NCBI GenBank assembly: GCA_019638595.1
Contig: JAHBTJ010000001.1
Coordinates: forward strand, 248,001-312,000
Length of the DNA stretch: 64,000 nt
From: Chitinophagaceae bacterium
GTDB lineage: Bacteria; Bacteroidota; Bacteroidia; Chitinophagales; Chitinophagaceae
Reading direction: 5' to 3'
The notes below the pieces were generated by a model. The model was not told the origin of the DNA and did not search any database. It was given only the letters and a program-made list of their open reading frames with translations. Of this stretch, positions 7,434 through 17,051 are shown piece after piece. A program made the translations under genes and the position numbers. Every line of letters starts with the position of its first letter. The first letter of the stretch is position 1.

Positions 7434-8825
7434 TTATGGTTTTATGGCGATATTGCTGCTTTCTCCGCTGACTATTTTGAGATGGCTTTTTTCGCCGCCT
7501 GGTTTTGTTTCTTTAACGGGAGTTCCCCAGGTATATACCGATTGCAGGCTTTTCATATTCGAAAGATCTGCCAGGCAGGCTTCGGTTATTTTGGTATAAC
7601 ACAGGTTAATGCTTTCAAGCGATGAAAGGTCTGCCAGTCTCCTGATCCCTGCGTCGGTAACGGGGGTTTTATCAAGGCGTAAACGCTGCAGGTTGGAAAA
7701 TGTATTGATAATTGCCAGTTGATCATCGGTAACCTTGTTTCCTGACACATTCAGCCATAGTATGTTGCTCTTAACGGGCTCCAGTAATTTTATTTTATCA
7801 GCGTTCGAAATGCCTTCGGTGGATGGAAGCGTTATGTCCAGCAGGTCGGGATCGTAGCTGATCTGCTTAATTACAAAGCCTTCATTATTTAATTGCGCCA
7901 GAACATCGTCTGTAACAGGCGGCGCGCTAATGCTTGTTGCTGCGTTTTCAGTAGTGCTGCTGCTGGCCGCGGTTCCGGCGCCTAAATAGTGGAGTATATA
8001 TTCTTTGATATTGGAAGGAGGAGAAGCAAGAGCCAGCTTTTTATCTTCACCGGACATCTGGCTTTCAATCCACCATTGTATAATGGCCGTCTCTTCGCCG
8101 GTTAAAGGAGGCTTGCCATCGGTAGGCATAAATTTTTCATCTGCAGGATCCAGCAATACCCTTTTGATCAGTTCGCTTTCCAGCGGTTTTCCTTCTGTTA
8201 TTACCGCTCCGTGCTTTCCTCCTTTCTTCAGCGATGCCAGCGTTTCCATGGAAAGCCTGCCTTTCTTTTTATTGTTATTATGGCAATTGCCGCATTTGTT
8301 CTGCAGGATGGGATATACGATATCTTCAAATACAAGCGCTTCTTCGGCGTTGGTTATTTGTTTTTTTTCTTTTGGTTTTTCAAAAACAATATCGGTGGAA
8401 ATATAACCGCTTCCGTGTGTTAAAGTTCCGCCGTAATGACCGGCGGCAGTAATAAGAACAAGCATCGCTAACGCGAAAACGTTCAGGCTTTTAAGGTGCA
8501 TCGCTTTGAAAGAAATGGTGTGAATGCTGATCAGCCAGGCAATAAAAGATACGATCGCGGTAAATATGCCCAGCCACATATGCACGCTGAGTGTTTCGGG
8601 ATTATAGTCGCCATCCAGCGATAATAAATACCCGGTAATACATGCCATGATAGCGCTTGCACAACCTGTTAGCAACGACAGGGGAACGGCGGAGCGTATG
8701 GATCTATAGCGGGGTATACAGCCGGTTAGCTGTAATATAACCGCCAGTAGCAAAAAACCAACAGGCAGGTGTACGATCAAAGGGTGAAACCTGCCTAAAA
8801 ACAACTGTACGCTCAATAATACCAT
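7434..8825 (-). CDS. DUF2231 membrane / cytochrome c (PSC1-like) / leucine-rich-repeat protein
   Basis: A 463-aa modular protein. Residues 1-140 hold four membrane helices beginning LGRFHPLIVHLPVGFLLLAV, the DUF2231 signature. Residues ~165-262 form a Planctomycete-type cytochrome c domain with one heme site CGNCH (about 178-182) and later KFMPTDGKPPLTGEE. A Ser/Thr-rich linker follows, then a C-terminal block of leucine-rich-repeat-like units (ILWLNVSGNKVTDDQL, LQRLRLDKTPVTDAGI, LESINLCYTKITEACL). It is anchored in the inner membrane with heme and LRR in the periplasm (inferred). It is the last gene of the 14.8-7.4 kb minus-strand operon, with its start 2 bases after the NHL gene stop. A role in electron transfer for the operon's enzymes is inference. 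Confidence 0.85.
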   Translation of the reverse strand: MVLLSVQLFLGRFHPLIVHLPVGFLLLAVILQLTGCIPRYRSIRSAVPLSLLTGCASAIMACITGYLLSLDGDYNPETLSVHMWLGIFTAIVSFIAWLISIHTISFKAMHLKSLNVFALAMLVLITAAGHYGGTLTHGSGYISTDIVFEKPKEKKQITNAEEALVFEDIVYPILQNKCGNCHNNNKKKGRLSMETLASLKKGGKHGAVITEGKPLESELIKRVLLDPADEKFMPTDGKPPLTGEETAIIQWWIESQMSGEDKKLALASPPSNIKEYILHYLGAGTAASSSTTENAATSISAPPVTDDVLAQLNNEGFVIKQISYDPDLLDITLPSTEGISNADKIKLLEPVKSNILWLNVSGNKVTDDQLAIINTFSNLQRLRLDKTPVTDAGIRRLADLSSLESINLCYTKITEACLADLSNMKSLQSVYTWGTPVKETKPGGEKSHLKIVSGESSNIAIKP

Positions 8826-8827
8826 TA

Positions 8828-9931
8828 CTATATTCTTTCCAGTTTAACGGGTGCGGTTTGACTGGCATTCCATTGACATACATACAGGTTCTTGTCGTTA
8901 TCTACACATACGTCGTGACCGTGGTTGAATATTTTTTCGGGCGACTGGAACATCGGTTGCAGCTTGCCGTTAGTATATTGGGGCTCTGTTCCTCCGGGAT
9001 TGGATACTACCTTATTGCTGCCATCCATAATGGTTACAAATCCCGTATCCTTTACATACTGCTTCCCGTCTTTGGTAGTAGACCAGCATACCCCGGCGTA
9101 TACATTGCTGCCGTCTATTACCGCGCGGCATACAAACAATCCGGGCATTTCAATGGTTTTGATATACTTCCCGTCGAGCGTAAAAATCTTAAAGCATTGT
9201 TCCGCCCTTGAGGTACAGATCAAAACAGGATTGTTCTTATCCCTTGTATCTACTGTTACGCCATGCGCGTTCTTAAGGTTGTGGGCAGAGTTGCTGTTGT
9301 TATGTCCTCCAAAGTGCCGGATGTATTTTCCCCGGCGATCGTATTGAATAATATAATCCGATCCATACCCGTCTGCAACATAAATATCGCCGTTAGGCGC
9401 CACGGCGGTTTCGGTAGGCATAAATTTTTCATCGGCTTTGTAAATACCAATGGCGTGAGGATGCCCGAAGTTAAAAACCAGCTTGCCGTTAATGGTAGTT
9501 TTAAAAACCTGCCCTGCCTGTGCCTGCCAACTGCCGTTTTTATCCAGGAAATAACCGCAATCGGTTATAATTAAAAAATCCTCGCCTCCTTCTTTACTTA
9601 TGGTAAGTCCGTGCCCGCCGGGGTATTGCGTTCCCCAGAAGTCAAGCAGCTTGCCCGACTTATCGAATACGAGGATATTGTTGCTGGTATGATCGCCCAG
9701 CATGATCAGCCGCCCCTTGCTATCCATTACCATTTCGTGGCAATTGAGCAGCGGATTGTAGGTGGGGCTGATCTTAGCCCAGTTTTTATTTACTTTATAA
9801 CGAAAGTTGCCATGACCTATAACAGGATCTTCTTGTTTTTTGTTACTCATACTATTAAATGCAAATGAAGGTTTTGCCATTAAACCGGCAGCAATGACAG
9901 AAGTGGTTTTTAAAAAAGTTCTTTTTTTCAT
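8828..9931 (-). CDS. NHL-repeat six-bladed beta-propeller protein, exported
   Basis: A 367-aa protein with a Tat-like/Sec leader (MKKRTFLKTTSVIAAGLMAKP) followed by propeller blades of NHL type: GHGLTISKEGGEDFLIITD, AVAPNGDIYVADGYGSDYIIQYDRRGKYIRHFGG (in pieces: APNGDIYVADGYGSD), AHGVTVDTRDKNNPVLI and HDVCVDNDKNLYVCQW. The DGYGSDYIIQYD and GHDVCVD motifs are similar to peptidylglycine-lyase/6-bladed propeller proteins. It is predicted periplasmic; substrate unknown. It lies third in the operon after the DUF1501 gene, separated by a 168-base repeat-rich gap, and is almost directly followed by the DUF2231 gene. Confidence 0.88.
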   Translation of the reverse strand: MKKRTFLKTTSVIAAGLMAKPSFAFNSMSNKKQEDPVIGHGNFRYKVNKNWAKISPTYNPLLNCHEMVMDSKGRLIMLGDHTSNNILVFDKSGKLLDFWGTQYPGGHGLTISKEGGEDFLIITDCGYFLDKNGSWQAQAGQVFKTTINGKLVFNFGHPHAIGIYKADEKFMPTETAVAPNGDIYVADGYGSDYIIQYDRRGKYIRHFGGHNNSNSAHNLKNAHGVTVDTRDKNNPVLICTSRAEQCFKIFTLDGKYIKTIEMPGLFVCRAVIDGSNVYAGVCWSTTKDGKQYVKDTGFVTIMDGSNKVVSNPGGTEPQYTNGKLQPMFQSPEKIFNHGHDVCVDNDKNLYVCQWNASQTAPVKLERI

Positions 9932-10095
9932 TTGTTTCGGGTTTCAGGTTGCAAGTTACAGGACAAGTTACTGGTTTCGGGTTTGTTGTTTTTGGTTTAT
10001 AGTTTTTGACACCATTGCCTGATAGACTGACGGCTGATAGCTCATAGCTGAAAGCTGATCACTCATCTCAAATCTTAAATTTCAAATCTGTAACC
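9932..10095. repeat. Intergenic word-like repeat, copy inside the minus-strand operon
   Basis: Phrases shared with the other gaps are visible: GGTTTCAGGTTGCAAG, GGTTTATAGTTTTTG, GGCTGATAGCTCATAGCTG, AAAGCTGATCAC, CATCTCAAATCTTAAATTTC and GTAACCTG. It fills the space between the stop of the DUF1501 gene and the start of the NHL gene, so it should be transcribed if the four genes form one operon. No ORF is seen. Confidence 0.6.
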
Positions 10096-10099
10096 TGTT

Positions 10100-11605
10100 T
10101 TACGTCAAAATATCTTTCACTACATGCCCGCTAACGTCTGTGAGCCTGAACCTTCTTCCCTGGTACCTGTATACCAGCTTTTCGTGATCTATGCCGAACA
10201 GGTGCAGTAACGTAGCATGAAAGTCATGCACATGCACAGGATCTTTTACTATGTTGTATCCAAAATCATCCGTTTCCCCGTATGTAAAGCCGGGTTTTAC
10301 GCCGGCGCCAGCCATCCACATGGTAAAACAACGGGGGTGATGATCGCGCCCGTAATTATCTGCCGATAGTTTTCCCTGCGAATACACGGTGCGCCCGAAC
10401 TCACCGCCCCATACTACCAGGGTGTCTTCCAGCAATCCGCGTTGCTTCAGGTCTTTTACCAGGGCTGCGCTTGCCTGGTCGGTTTTGCGGCATTGTTCTT
10501 TTATACCGCCGGGTAAGCCTCCGTGATGATCCCATCCCTGGTGATACAACTGAACGAACTTAACGTCTTTTTCGAGCAGCCTGCGTGCCAGTAAGCAGTT
10601 GGCTGCAAAAGTGCCGGGATCGCGGCTGTCGGCACCATACATATCGTATACCCAGTCAGGCTCATTGCTCATATCTGTTACTTCGGGCACCGAAGTTTGC
10701 ATACGGTATGCCATTTCATATTGTGAAATGCGCGTGTTGATCTCGGGGTCGCCATAAGTATCGGCTTGCAACTGGTTCAGGTTTTTCAGGTAATCCAGCA
10801 TTTGCCGGCGGTCCTTTCCATCGTATCCTTCCGGGTTGCCAAGGTACAATACAGGATCTTTTCCCGAGCGAAATTCAACGCCCTGGTGGCGCGAGGGCAG
10901 GAAACCGTTGCTCCACAGCCTTGCCATCAGCGGTTGCCCGCTGCCGTTTTTAGATACCAGCACAATAAAGGTAGGCAGATTCTCATTGTCCGATCCCAGT
11001 CCGTAGCTCAGCCATGCGCCTATGGAAGGCCGCCCTGCGATCTGGTTACCACTCTGGAAAAACGTAGTAGCCGGATCATGATTGATCGCGTCTGTATTCA
11101 TGGATTTGACGAAGCACAGATCATCCACCACCTGCGCCGTATAAGGCATCAGTTCGCTTACCCACGCTTTGCATTCACCGTATTGCTGGAATTTGAATAT
11201 GGAAGAAGCGACAGGAAAAACAGATTGTTCCGCGCTCATGCCGGTAAGCCGCTGATTGCCGCGGATGGAAGCCGGGAGATCCTGCGCCTGGTATTTTTCC
11301 AGCCCCGGCTTATAATCGAACAGTTCCAGTTGCGAAGGTCCCCCGCTTTGAAAAAGGTATACGATCCGCTTTGCTTTAGGAAGGTAATTGGGAAATACCG
11401 TATTGGTCACCCCTTCTTCCAGCGGCGTTGCCGAAGCGTTGGTTTTGCCAAAAAGGGACGATCTGCCCAGTAATGTACCCAATGCCACCGCTCCCAGTCC
11501 CAGGGAGGTTTTGGTAAGAAAAGTCCGGCGGTCAAGCTGTTTTTTTACCTGCGCCAGGTCCCTGTTCATTGGATCAAATGGCGGTTCATGGTGATGATCG
11601 TGCAT
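10100..11605 (-). CDS. DUF1501 domain protein (sulfatase-like fold), Tat-exported
   Basis: A 501-aa protein with an N-terminal twin-arginine leader (DRRTFLTKTSLGLGAVALG, about residues 26-44). The DUF1501 hallmarks follow: AKRIVYLFQSGGPSQLELFDYKP, INHDPATTFFQSGNQIAGRPSIG, a long central domain, LYHQGWDHHGG, VVWGGEFGRTVYSQG and YGRDHHPRCFTMWMAG, ending with VHDFHATLLHLFGID. These His/Asp-rich motifs are typical metal-site motifs of alkaline-phosphatase-superfamily relatives. The biochemical function is unknown across the family. It is nearly always paired with PSD1 proteins, as here, with only 5 bases between the PSD1 stop and this start. Confidence 0.93.
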   Translation of the reverse strand: MHDHHHEPPFDPMNRDLAQVKKQLDRRTFLTKTSLGLGAVALGTLLGRSSLFGKTNASATPLEEGVTNTVFPNYLPKAKRIVYLFQSGGPSQLELFDYKPGLEKYQAQDLPASIRGNQRLTGMSAEQSVFPVASSIFKFQQYGECKAWVSELMPYTAQVVDDLCFVKSMNTDAINHDPATTFFQSGNQIAGRPSIGAWLSYGLGSDNENLPTFIVLVSKNGSGQPLMARLWSNGFLPSRHQGVEFRSGKDPVLYLGNPEGYDGKDRRQMLDYLKNLNQLQADTYGDPEINTRISQYEMAYRMQTSVPEVTDMSNEPDWVYDMYGADSRDPGTFAANCLLARRLLEKDVKFVQLYHQGWDHHGGLPGGIKEQCRKTDQASAALVKDLKQRGLLEDTLVVWGGEFGRTVYSQGKLSADNYGRDHHPRCFTMWMAGAGVKPGFTYGETDDFGYNIVKDPVHVHDFHATLLHLFGIDHEKLVYRYQGRRFRLTDVSGHVVKDILT

Positions 11606-11610
11606 AACAT

Positions 11611-14600
11611 TTATCTTTTTGTGATGCTTGCATCGGTATTAATAATGGTGCTTGCTACAACCGCGTTGGCGGCAATCTTCTCCTGCGGCAAGCTTTTATC
11701 TGCTATATACATACCTGTTTGCAACCAGCCTTTGATCCTGGCAGGATTGTTTTTAAACTTCACATATTCTTTTTCATATTGTTCCAGCAGTATATTCAAT
11801 TCTTTGTCTGTAGGTTTTCTGCCTGTCAGTTTTCTGAATGCCGTTATAATGGCCGATCTGTTGTCGGCGCTCCGTGTCATTTGCTCACCCATTACTTTGG
11901 CTGCCTCTACAAACGTGGGATCGTTGAGCGTTACCAGCGCCTGCAAAGGGGTGTTTGTTTTTTGCCTTCTTACAATACAACTGGTTCGTATACCCACGTC
12001 AAAGGTAGCCTGGGTGGGGTTGGGTACCGATCTTCTCCATACGGTATACATTCCTCTCCGGTAAATAAGATTGCCTGTATCCTGCCGGTATTTCGATCCG
12101 TTCATGCGCCACAGGTCTTCGGGTTGATAAGGATATACGCTTTTGCCGCCAATGGTCTCATTCAGCAGCCCGCTCGCGAACAAGGCATTATCGCGCAGCA
12201 TTTCCGCTGTAAGGCGTGATGGGGAAGCCCTTGCCAGTAATATATTTTCCGGGTCTTTTTCCACCAGGTGTTTGCTGGCCGCAGATTGTTGCCTGTAGGT
12301 GGTCGACATGACCATCATTTTGATCAGCGCTTTTACATCCCACCCGCTCTCCATGAATTGTACTGCCAGCCAGTCGAGCAATTCAGGATGTGAAGGCATT
12401 TCTCCCTGGTTGCCAAAATCTTCGGCGGTCTTCACCAATCCTTTTCCAAAAAATAACTGCCAGTAACGGTTTACTGCTACCCTTGCTGTAAGCGGATGAT
12501 CCCGATGGGTGAGCCATTGCGCCAGTCCCAGCCGGTTGCGGGGCAGGTTAGCCGGCATAGGCAAAATACTTTTAAAAACATCGGGCTGCACTTCTTCTTT
12601 GGGCATATCGTATACGCCCCGGTCCAGCAGGTAGGTGGATCTTTTTTCCGGCATTTCCTGCATGATCATTACTTCCTGTATTTTTTCTGTACTATCGTTA
12701 AAGGATAGCCGAACCTGCCGTAATGCTTCGCGCTGCTTTTTAAGCGGTACTGAAATACCGGAATAATAATAATCCTTCAGCGCTGTTTTTTCATCGGGGG
12801 TAAGTGTGGCGGGCTCTTTACCGCATACACGTTTAAAGGCTGTTCCATCGTATAACTGCCGTATTTCCAGTGGCGTCAGTGCCCTGTTAAATACGGTAAC
12901 ATCGTTTGCTTTGCCCCCGGTTAAACCTTTACCACGCTCCCAGGCGCCCAGTTGCAACGATTGGGGGCTTTCGTTCAGGATAATATCTTTATACAGGTTA
13001 TCCTGGTCTGTTACGGTTTCAAGCTCTTCTCCGTTTAAAAAGAGCTTATACCCCGCGGCTTTGGATGATCCGTCGTAAGTAACAGTGAGCTGTATCCATT
13101 TATTTTTAGGAACTTCTTTTTTAGAGAACTCAATGATGGCATTATAAGGTGCGGTGTGGGCCATCTTCAATTCGAAATGGTTGTTGGTCACTCCCAGGCT
13201 AAAGCCCCTGAAGTTATACAGTTGTGTTGAGAAGCACCGGTGAAAGATCACTCCGCTGGTCAACTCTTCGGGAATGTTCACCCATGTACCCACTGAAAAG
13301 GGCTGTGTCCGGTTATACATGGCCGTTTTATCAAGCGTTAACCAGATATCCCCGTCAAATAAAATAGACTGTCCTCTTTCGGTAGCTGTAAATACTGCTT
13401 TTTCAATGGATCCTCCCTCGCGTTTCATGATGCCGTTTTCCTTATTATTGATCCCGCTTTTTAAATTTCCCTGTAAGGGATACCAGGCCGCCAGGTCATC
13501 CGGGAAACGTTTGCCGGCTATGTTTTTGTATGCTCCTGATCGTATCCATTCATCCGCGGCATTGGTTTCCTGCTGCGTAATAAGCTCCAGTTCCTTTTCT
13601 TTTTGTGTTTCCTGCGTTTTTAAGGAAGCGATGATCTGGTCCTGCTCCGCTGAGGTCAGCAACATGGTAGGCACAGGCATGGCATTATCCCACGAAATTT
13701 GACCGGCTTCTTTTACATTGTTAAAAAAGCCGGACATCTCGTAGTATTCTTTTTGAGATACCGGGTCGAACTTATGATCGTGGCACCTGGCGCAACCCGC
13801 CGTAATTGCCATGAATGCTTCTGCTGTAGTATTGGTCCTGTCTGCCACATATTCCACACGGAACTCTTCTTCAACAATGCCTCCTTCCATATTCTGCTGG
13901 TGATTCCGGTTAAAGCCGGTAGCTATCAGTTGGTCGCGCGTTGGATGGGGGAGGAGGTCGCCTGCCAGTTGCCAGGTGATAAAATCATTATAGGGAAGGT
14001 TTTGATTGAAAGCCCTGATCACCCAATCGCGCCAGGGCGACATATCCCGCAGCCTGTCTACAGTATAGCCATGCGAATCCGCGAAACGTGCAACATCCAG
14101 CCAGTCTGTAGCGATCCTTTCGCCATAGTGTGGGGAAGCCATCAGCCTGTCTACCTGCTTTTCGTATGCATTGGGAGAAGTATCGTTCAGGAAGGCATCT
14201 GTTTCTTCGGGCGTAGCCGGTAAGCCGGTGAGGTCGAGACTTACCCTGCGCAGCAATATCTCCCTGTCGGCTTCGGGCGATAAAGCCAGGTTTTCTTTTT
14301 CAAGGCGGTGTATTACAAAATGATCAATCGCGTTTGCCGCCTTTGCAGCGCTTTTTATTTCGGGCACCGCCGGTTTATCGGGTTTAATAAATGCCCAGTG
14401 CGGTTTGTAGCCCGCCCCCTCTTTTATCCATTTTACCAGCACGGCCTTTTCGTAAGTTGTAAGGCTTAAATGCGAGGATGGCTCGGGCATCATATATTCA
14501 GGATCATTAGACAGTATCCTTTTTAAAAGCTCGCTTTTACCGGGATTCCCCGGAACAATGGCTTTTTTACCCGGGTTCTCGGGAAGTTCGGCGTAGGCTG

Positions 14601-14817
14601 CTTCCTCCAGGTCCAGCCGTAGTCCCGCTTTCAGGCTTGCTTTGTCCGGCCCGTGACACGCAAAACATTTATCGGATAATATAGGCTTTACATGTTTATT
14701 AAAGTCAATACCGGCAGGCAGCGTGTTATATACAGCTTCCACCTCTTCAGGCACGGAAGTAGAGCACGAAGAAAAAATGAGCAATAATGTAAATGATAAT
14801 AATATCCGGAACTTCAT
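11611..14817 (-). CDS. PSD1-type cytochrome c lipoprotein with DUF1549, LamG and DUF1553 domains
   Basis: A 1068-aa protein. A lipobox ends at Cys18 (LIFSSC). A PSC1 cytochrome domain follows with heme site CFACH (51-55). DUF1549 (about 160-365) has a second CARCH site at 342-346 within AGCARCHDHKFDP. A LamG/concanavalin-like insertion occupies about 430-650, and DUF1553 (about 745-1010) ends with LVTLNDPTFVEAAKVMGEQ. It is predicted as an outer- or inner-membrane-anchored periplasmic protein that binds heme c. The function is unknown; the family is expanded in Planctomycetes and Verrucomicrobia and linked there by context to polysaccharide use. It is the first gene of the four-gene operon and divergent from an AraC regulator 145 bases away. 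Confidence 0.92.
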   Translation of the reverse strand: MKFRILLSFTLLLIFSSCSTSVPEEVEAVYNTLPAGIDFNKHVKPILSDKCFACHGPDKASLKAGLRLDLEEAAYAELPENPGKKAIVPGNPGKSELLKRILSNDPEYMMPEPSSHLSLTTYEKAVLVKWIKEGAGYKPHWAFIKPDKPAVPEIKSAAKAANAIDHFVIHRLEKENLALSPEADREILLRRVSLDLTGLPATPEETDAFLNDTSPNAYEKQVDRLMASPHYGERIATDWLDVARFADSHGYTVDRLRDMSPWRDWVIRAFNQNLPYNDFITWQLAGDLLPHPTRDQLIATGFNRNHQQNMEGGIVEEEFRVEYVADRTNTTAEAFMAITAGCARCHDHKFDPVSQKEYYEMSGFFNNVKEAGQISWDNAMPVPTMLLTSAEQDQIIASLKTQETQKEKELELITQQETNAADEWIRSGAYKNIAGKRFPDDLAAWYPLQGNLKSGINNKENGIMKREGGSIEKAVFTATERGQSILFDGDIWLTLDKTAMYNRTQPFSVGTWVNIPEELTSGVIFHRCFSTQLYNFRGFSLGVTNNHFELKMAHTAPYNAIIEFSKKEVPKNKWIQLTVTYDGSSKAAGYKLFLNGEELETVTDQDNLYKDIILNESPQSLQLGAWERGKGLTGGKANDVTVFNRALTPLEIRQLYDGTAFKRVCGKEPATLTPDEKTALKDYYYSGISVPLKKQREALRQVRLSFNDSTEKIQEVMIMQEMPEKRSTYLLDRGVYDMPKEEVQPDVFKSILPMPANLPRNRLGLAQWLTHRDHPLTARVAVNRYWQLFFGKGLVKTAEDFGNQGEMPSHPELLDWLAVQFMESGWDVKALIKMMVMSTTYRQQSAASKHLVEKDPENILLARASPSRLTAEMLRDNALFASGLLNETIGGKSVYPYQPEDLWRMNGSKYRQDTGNLIYRRGMYTVWRRSVPNPTQATFDVGIRTSCIVRRQKTNTPLQALVTLNDPTFVEAAKVMGEQMTRSADNRSAIITAFRKLTGRKPTDKELNILLEQYEKEYVKFKNNPARIKGWLQTGMYIADKSLPQEKIAANAVVASTIINTDASITKR

Positions 14818-14962
14818 ACTGCAGCAATAAGGAGCTAAATTAGAAATATTTGGCCAATGATGTGTGGTATGAATGTGACTGTTTTTTGTACATTTCCGAC
14901 TATTTGCATCATTAAAAAGCTTAAAATGGCTTATTTTACTATCTTTTGATATTGTTTGGAAT

Positions 14963-15835
14963 ATGAACGAATCCTTACAAACCTTAAAAGTAAGCCTGCT
15001 GAATATTGGATACGCAAAGCTGGACAGGCAATGGGATTATGACAATGTGGTAAGCCCTTTTTCCAGGCTGTATCTTATTAAAAGCGGAACCGCGAAAGTG
15101 TATCATCACCGGCAGGTATTCGACCTGAAAAAGGATCACCTGTATCTCATTCCGTCTTACACGTACAGCAGGTATAAGTGCGATAGCCGGATGGAACAAT
15201 ATTACGTTCATTTCCTGGAAGAAACGGGCGTGGGGATGTCTGTGTATTCCCGCTACGATTTTAAATATGAGCGAAAGGCTTCCCCTCTTGAGCAATTGTT
15301 GTTTGAGCGCCTGCTTGCAGTAAACCCGCAACGCGCCCTGGTGAAAAGTGATCCGAAGATCTATCACGACAACAAGGTTATACCGGACTTTACGGGTATC
15401 AATAACCGCACACCTGCAAAATATATCGTAGAAACACAGGGCTTATTAAAAATATTGTTTGCAGGATTTATACAGGAGCATCGCCATCAAAATGCATACG
15501 CCGGAAACACCGGGAAAAAGATCATTGATATGGTGAAGTATATCAACGAGCATTTATCAGATGAGCTTACCGTGCAAAAGTTAGCAGCGCAATGTCATCT
15601 CGACCCTGATTATTTTTCACGCATATTCAAAAAGGAAACAGGCATTCGCCCGCTGGAATACCTGCATGCAAGGCGTATTGAAAGGGCGCAGTTGCTGTTG
15701 GCTACCACTGCCTATTCGTTGCAGGAAATAGCCGATATGGTAGGGATTCCCAACATTTCATACTTTAACCGCCTTTTTACAAGGCTATCGCAACGAACAC
15801 CGGCCGCTTACCGCAAAGCGAGCTGGAATGTTTGA
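14963..15835 (+). CDS. AraC family transcriptional regulator
   Basis: A 290-aa regulator. The N-terminal cupin-like sensor (FSRLYLIKSGTAKVYHHRQVFDLKKDHLYLIP, in pieces SRLYLIKSGTAKVY and KKDHLYLIPSYTYSRY) precedes a C-terminal double HTH: DELTVQKLAAQCHLDPDYFSRIFKKETG and YSLQEIADMVGIPNISYFNRLFTRL, ending RTPAAYRKASWNV (all AraC hallmarks). It is divergent from the PSD1 gene with a 145-base shared upstream region, so regulation of the PSD1/DUF1501 operon is likely by position. The sugar ligand is unknown. Confidence 0.93.
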   Translation: MNESLQTLKVSLLNIGYAKLDRQWDYDNVVSPFSRLYLIKSGTAKVYHHRQVFDLKKDHLYLIPSYTYSRYKCDSRMEQYYVHFLEETGVGMSVYSRYDFKYERKASPLEQLLFERLLAVNPQRALVKSDPKIYHDNKVIPDFTGINNRTPAKYIVETQGLLKILFAGFIQEHRHQNAYAGNTGKKIIDMVKYINEHLSDELTVQKLAAQCHLDPDYFSRIFKKETGIRPLEYLHARRIERAQLLLATTAYSLQEIADMVGIPNISYFNRLFTRLSQRTPAAYRKASWNV

Positions 15836-15897
15836 TGATTTCCCGCATTATAGTGCATCAATTCGTACGCTAATGGATTTTTCAAAATAAATTAAGT

Positions 15898-16791
15898 TTA
15901 TGCAGGCATCAGTTTCCTGTCCAGCGTAAGCACATGTTTCCTGTATTCCCTCGGAGTTTGATTTGTTATTTGTTTAAAAAAAGCAAAGAAATTTACCGGG
16001 TTATTATAGCCACATTCATAGCAAATGTCCTTAATAGTGTAATTACTGCTTTGCAAAAGTTTTTTTGCATGCCCAATGCGTATTTCGTTGAGGAAATAAG
16101 TAAAAGTTTTTTGTGTCTTTTGCTTAAAGAACCTGCAAAAAGAGTTGGGTGTCATATTGCAGACGCGTGCAACTTCTTCCAGCATAATGTCGCGGCTAAA
16201 ATTTTTAAGTAAAAATTGATATACTTCATTAAAGCGCTCCATATCATTACTGTTCGATGACTTCTTATAGCCAACGCTGGCGAGGTATTCAAACTCTTTA
16301 GAATAAGATAAGATGTCAATTACCTGTAAAAATATACCCAGTTGTAACAATCCATTGCTATGTATGAGCTCCCTGAGCTTGCCGATAACCTTCATTTTGG
16401 TATTACCGTAAAAGCGCATTCCCCTTTCGGCTTTGCACATCAGTTCTCCATATATGCTGGTAGCGGTAGTGTCGTCGGAAATACTATGGATAAGCTCCTG
16501 CGGAAAATACAGGCCGATCGCTTTTGTATAAAGATGGCTGTTCTTTCTGTAGTAAACAGCGTCACATTTCCATAAGTGCGGCAGTTCCGGGCTCGCCAGT
16601 ATCAGCTCGTTTTCAGAAAAATTGCCTACATAGTCGCCGATTATAAGTTTGCCATGGCTTTTTTCTACCCATGTTAATTCACACAGCTTGTGAAAATGGA
16701 AAGGGTGATCGAAGTGCGGTTTATTAATTTTTTTCACCCAAATTTTTTTCTCTCCTAAAATGGGCGCATCAACAATCAGCTCTGGTTTCAT
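15898..16791 (-). CDS. AraC family transcriptional regulator divergent from SusC
   Basis: A 297-aa AraC regulator. It has an N-terminal cupin (FDHPFHFHKLCELTWVEKSHG with a His-rich pocket at about residues 27-34, and SENELILASPELPHLWKC). The C-terminal HTH pair is RDIMLEEVARVCNMTPNSFCRFFKQKT and YTIKDICYECGYNNPVNFFAFFKQITNQTPREYRKHV (in pieces). It lies 260 bases from and divergent to the SusC gene at 17052. By context it is the likely local regulator of the SusC/SusD pair and perhaps of the catabolic operon downstream. It is convergent with the other AraC gene. Confidence 0.93.
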   Translation of the reverse strand: MKPELIVDAPILGEKKIWVKKINKPHFDHPFHFHKLCELTWVEKSHGKLIIGDYVGNFSENELILASPELPHLWKCDAVYYRKNSHLYTKAIGLYFPQELIHSISDDTTATSIYGELMCKAERGMRFYGNTKMKVIGKLRELIHSNGLLQLGIFLQVIDILSYSKEFEYLASVGYKKSSNSNDMERFNEVYQFLLKNFSRDIMLEEVARVCNMTPNSFCRFFKQKTQKTFTYFLNEIRIGHAKKLLQSSNYTIKDICYECGYNNPVNFFAFFKQITNQTPREYRKHVLTLDRKLMPA

Positions 16792-17000
16792 AATAAGTTA
16801 ATTAAAGCGATAATTAAAAAAATAGCTTGTAATGCAAAATGGATAAAGGTTTTGACAATAATTGCTGAAGTGTTGCTTGTTTTTATTCTCAATATCAGGT
16901 AATGAAGATAATGAAAGCTGAAGGAAGGTGGAAATTTAATTATGGTAAAAAACTTTATTCTTTTAATAAAATGGGTAACACCGCCAGGCATTGACATTGT

Positions 17001-17008
17001 TATGTTTG
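17001..17008 (+). promoter_or_regulatory. Putative -7 box for the SusC gene
   Basis: TATGTTTG matches the Bacteroidota TAnnTTTG consensus and lies 43 bases before the SusC start. An ATTGACATTG stretch just upstream does not have the spacing expected for a -33 box. Confidence 0.45.
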
Positions 17009-17051
17009 CTGCGTTATTCTAATAATATCTCATCACTAAAACAATTCACGA

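Noticed and set aside
10766-11473. Long plus-strand ORF (235 codons) opposite the DUF1501 gene
   Set aside because: It lies wholly inside a well-supported gene on the other strand and has no family-like motif.
13274-13702. Plus-strand ORF opposite the PSD1 gene
   Set aside because: It overlaps the LamG region of PSD1 in antisense; composition is not protein-like.
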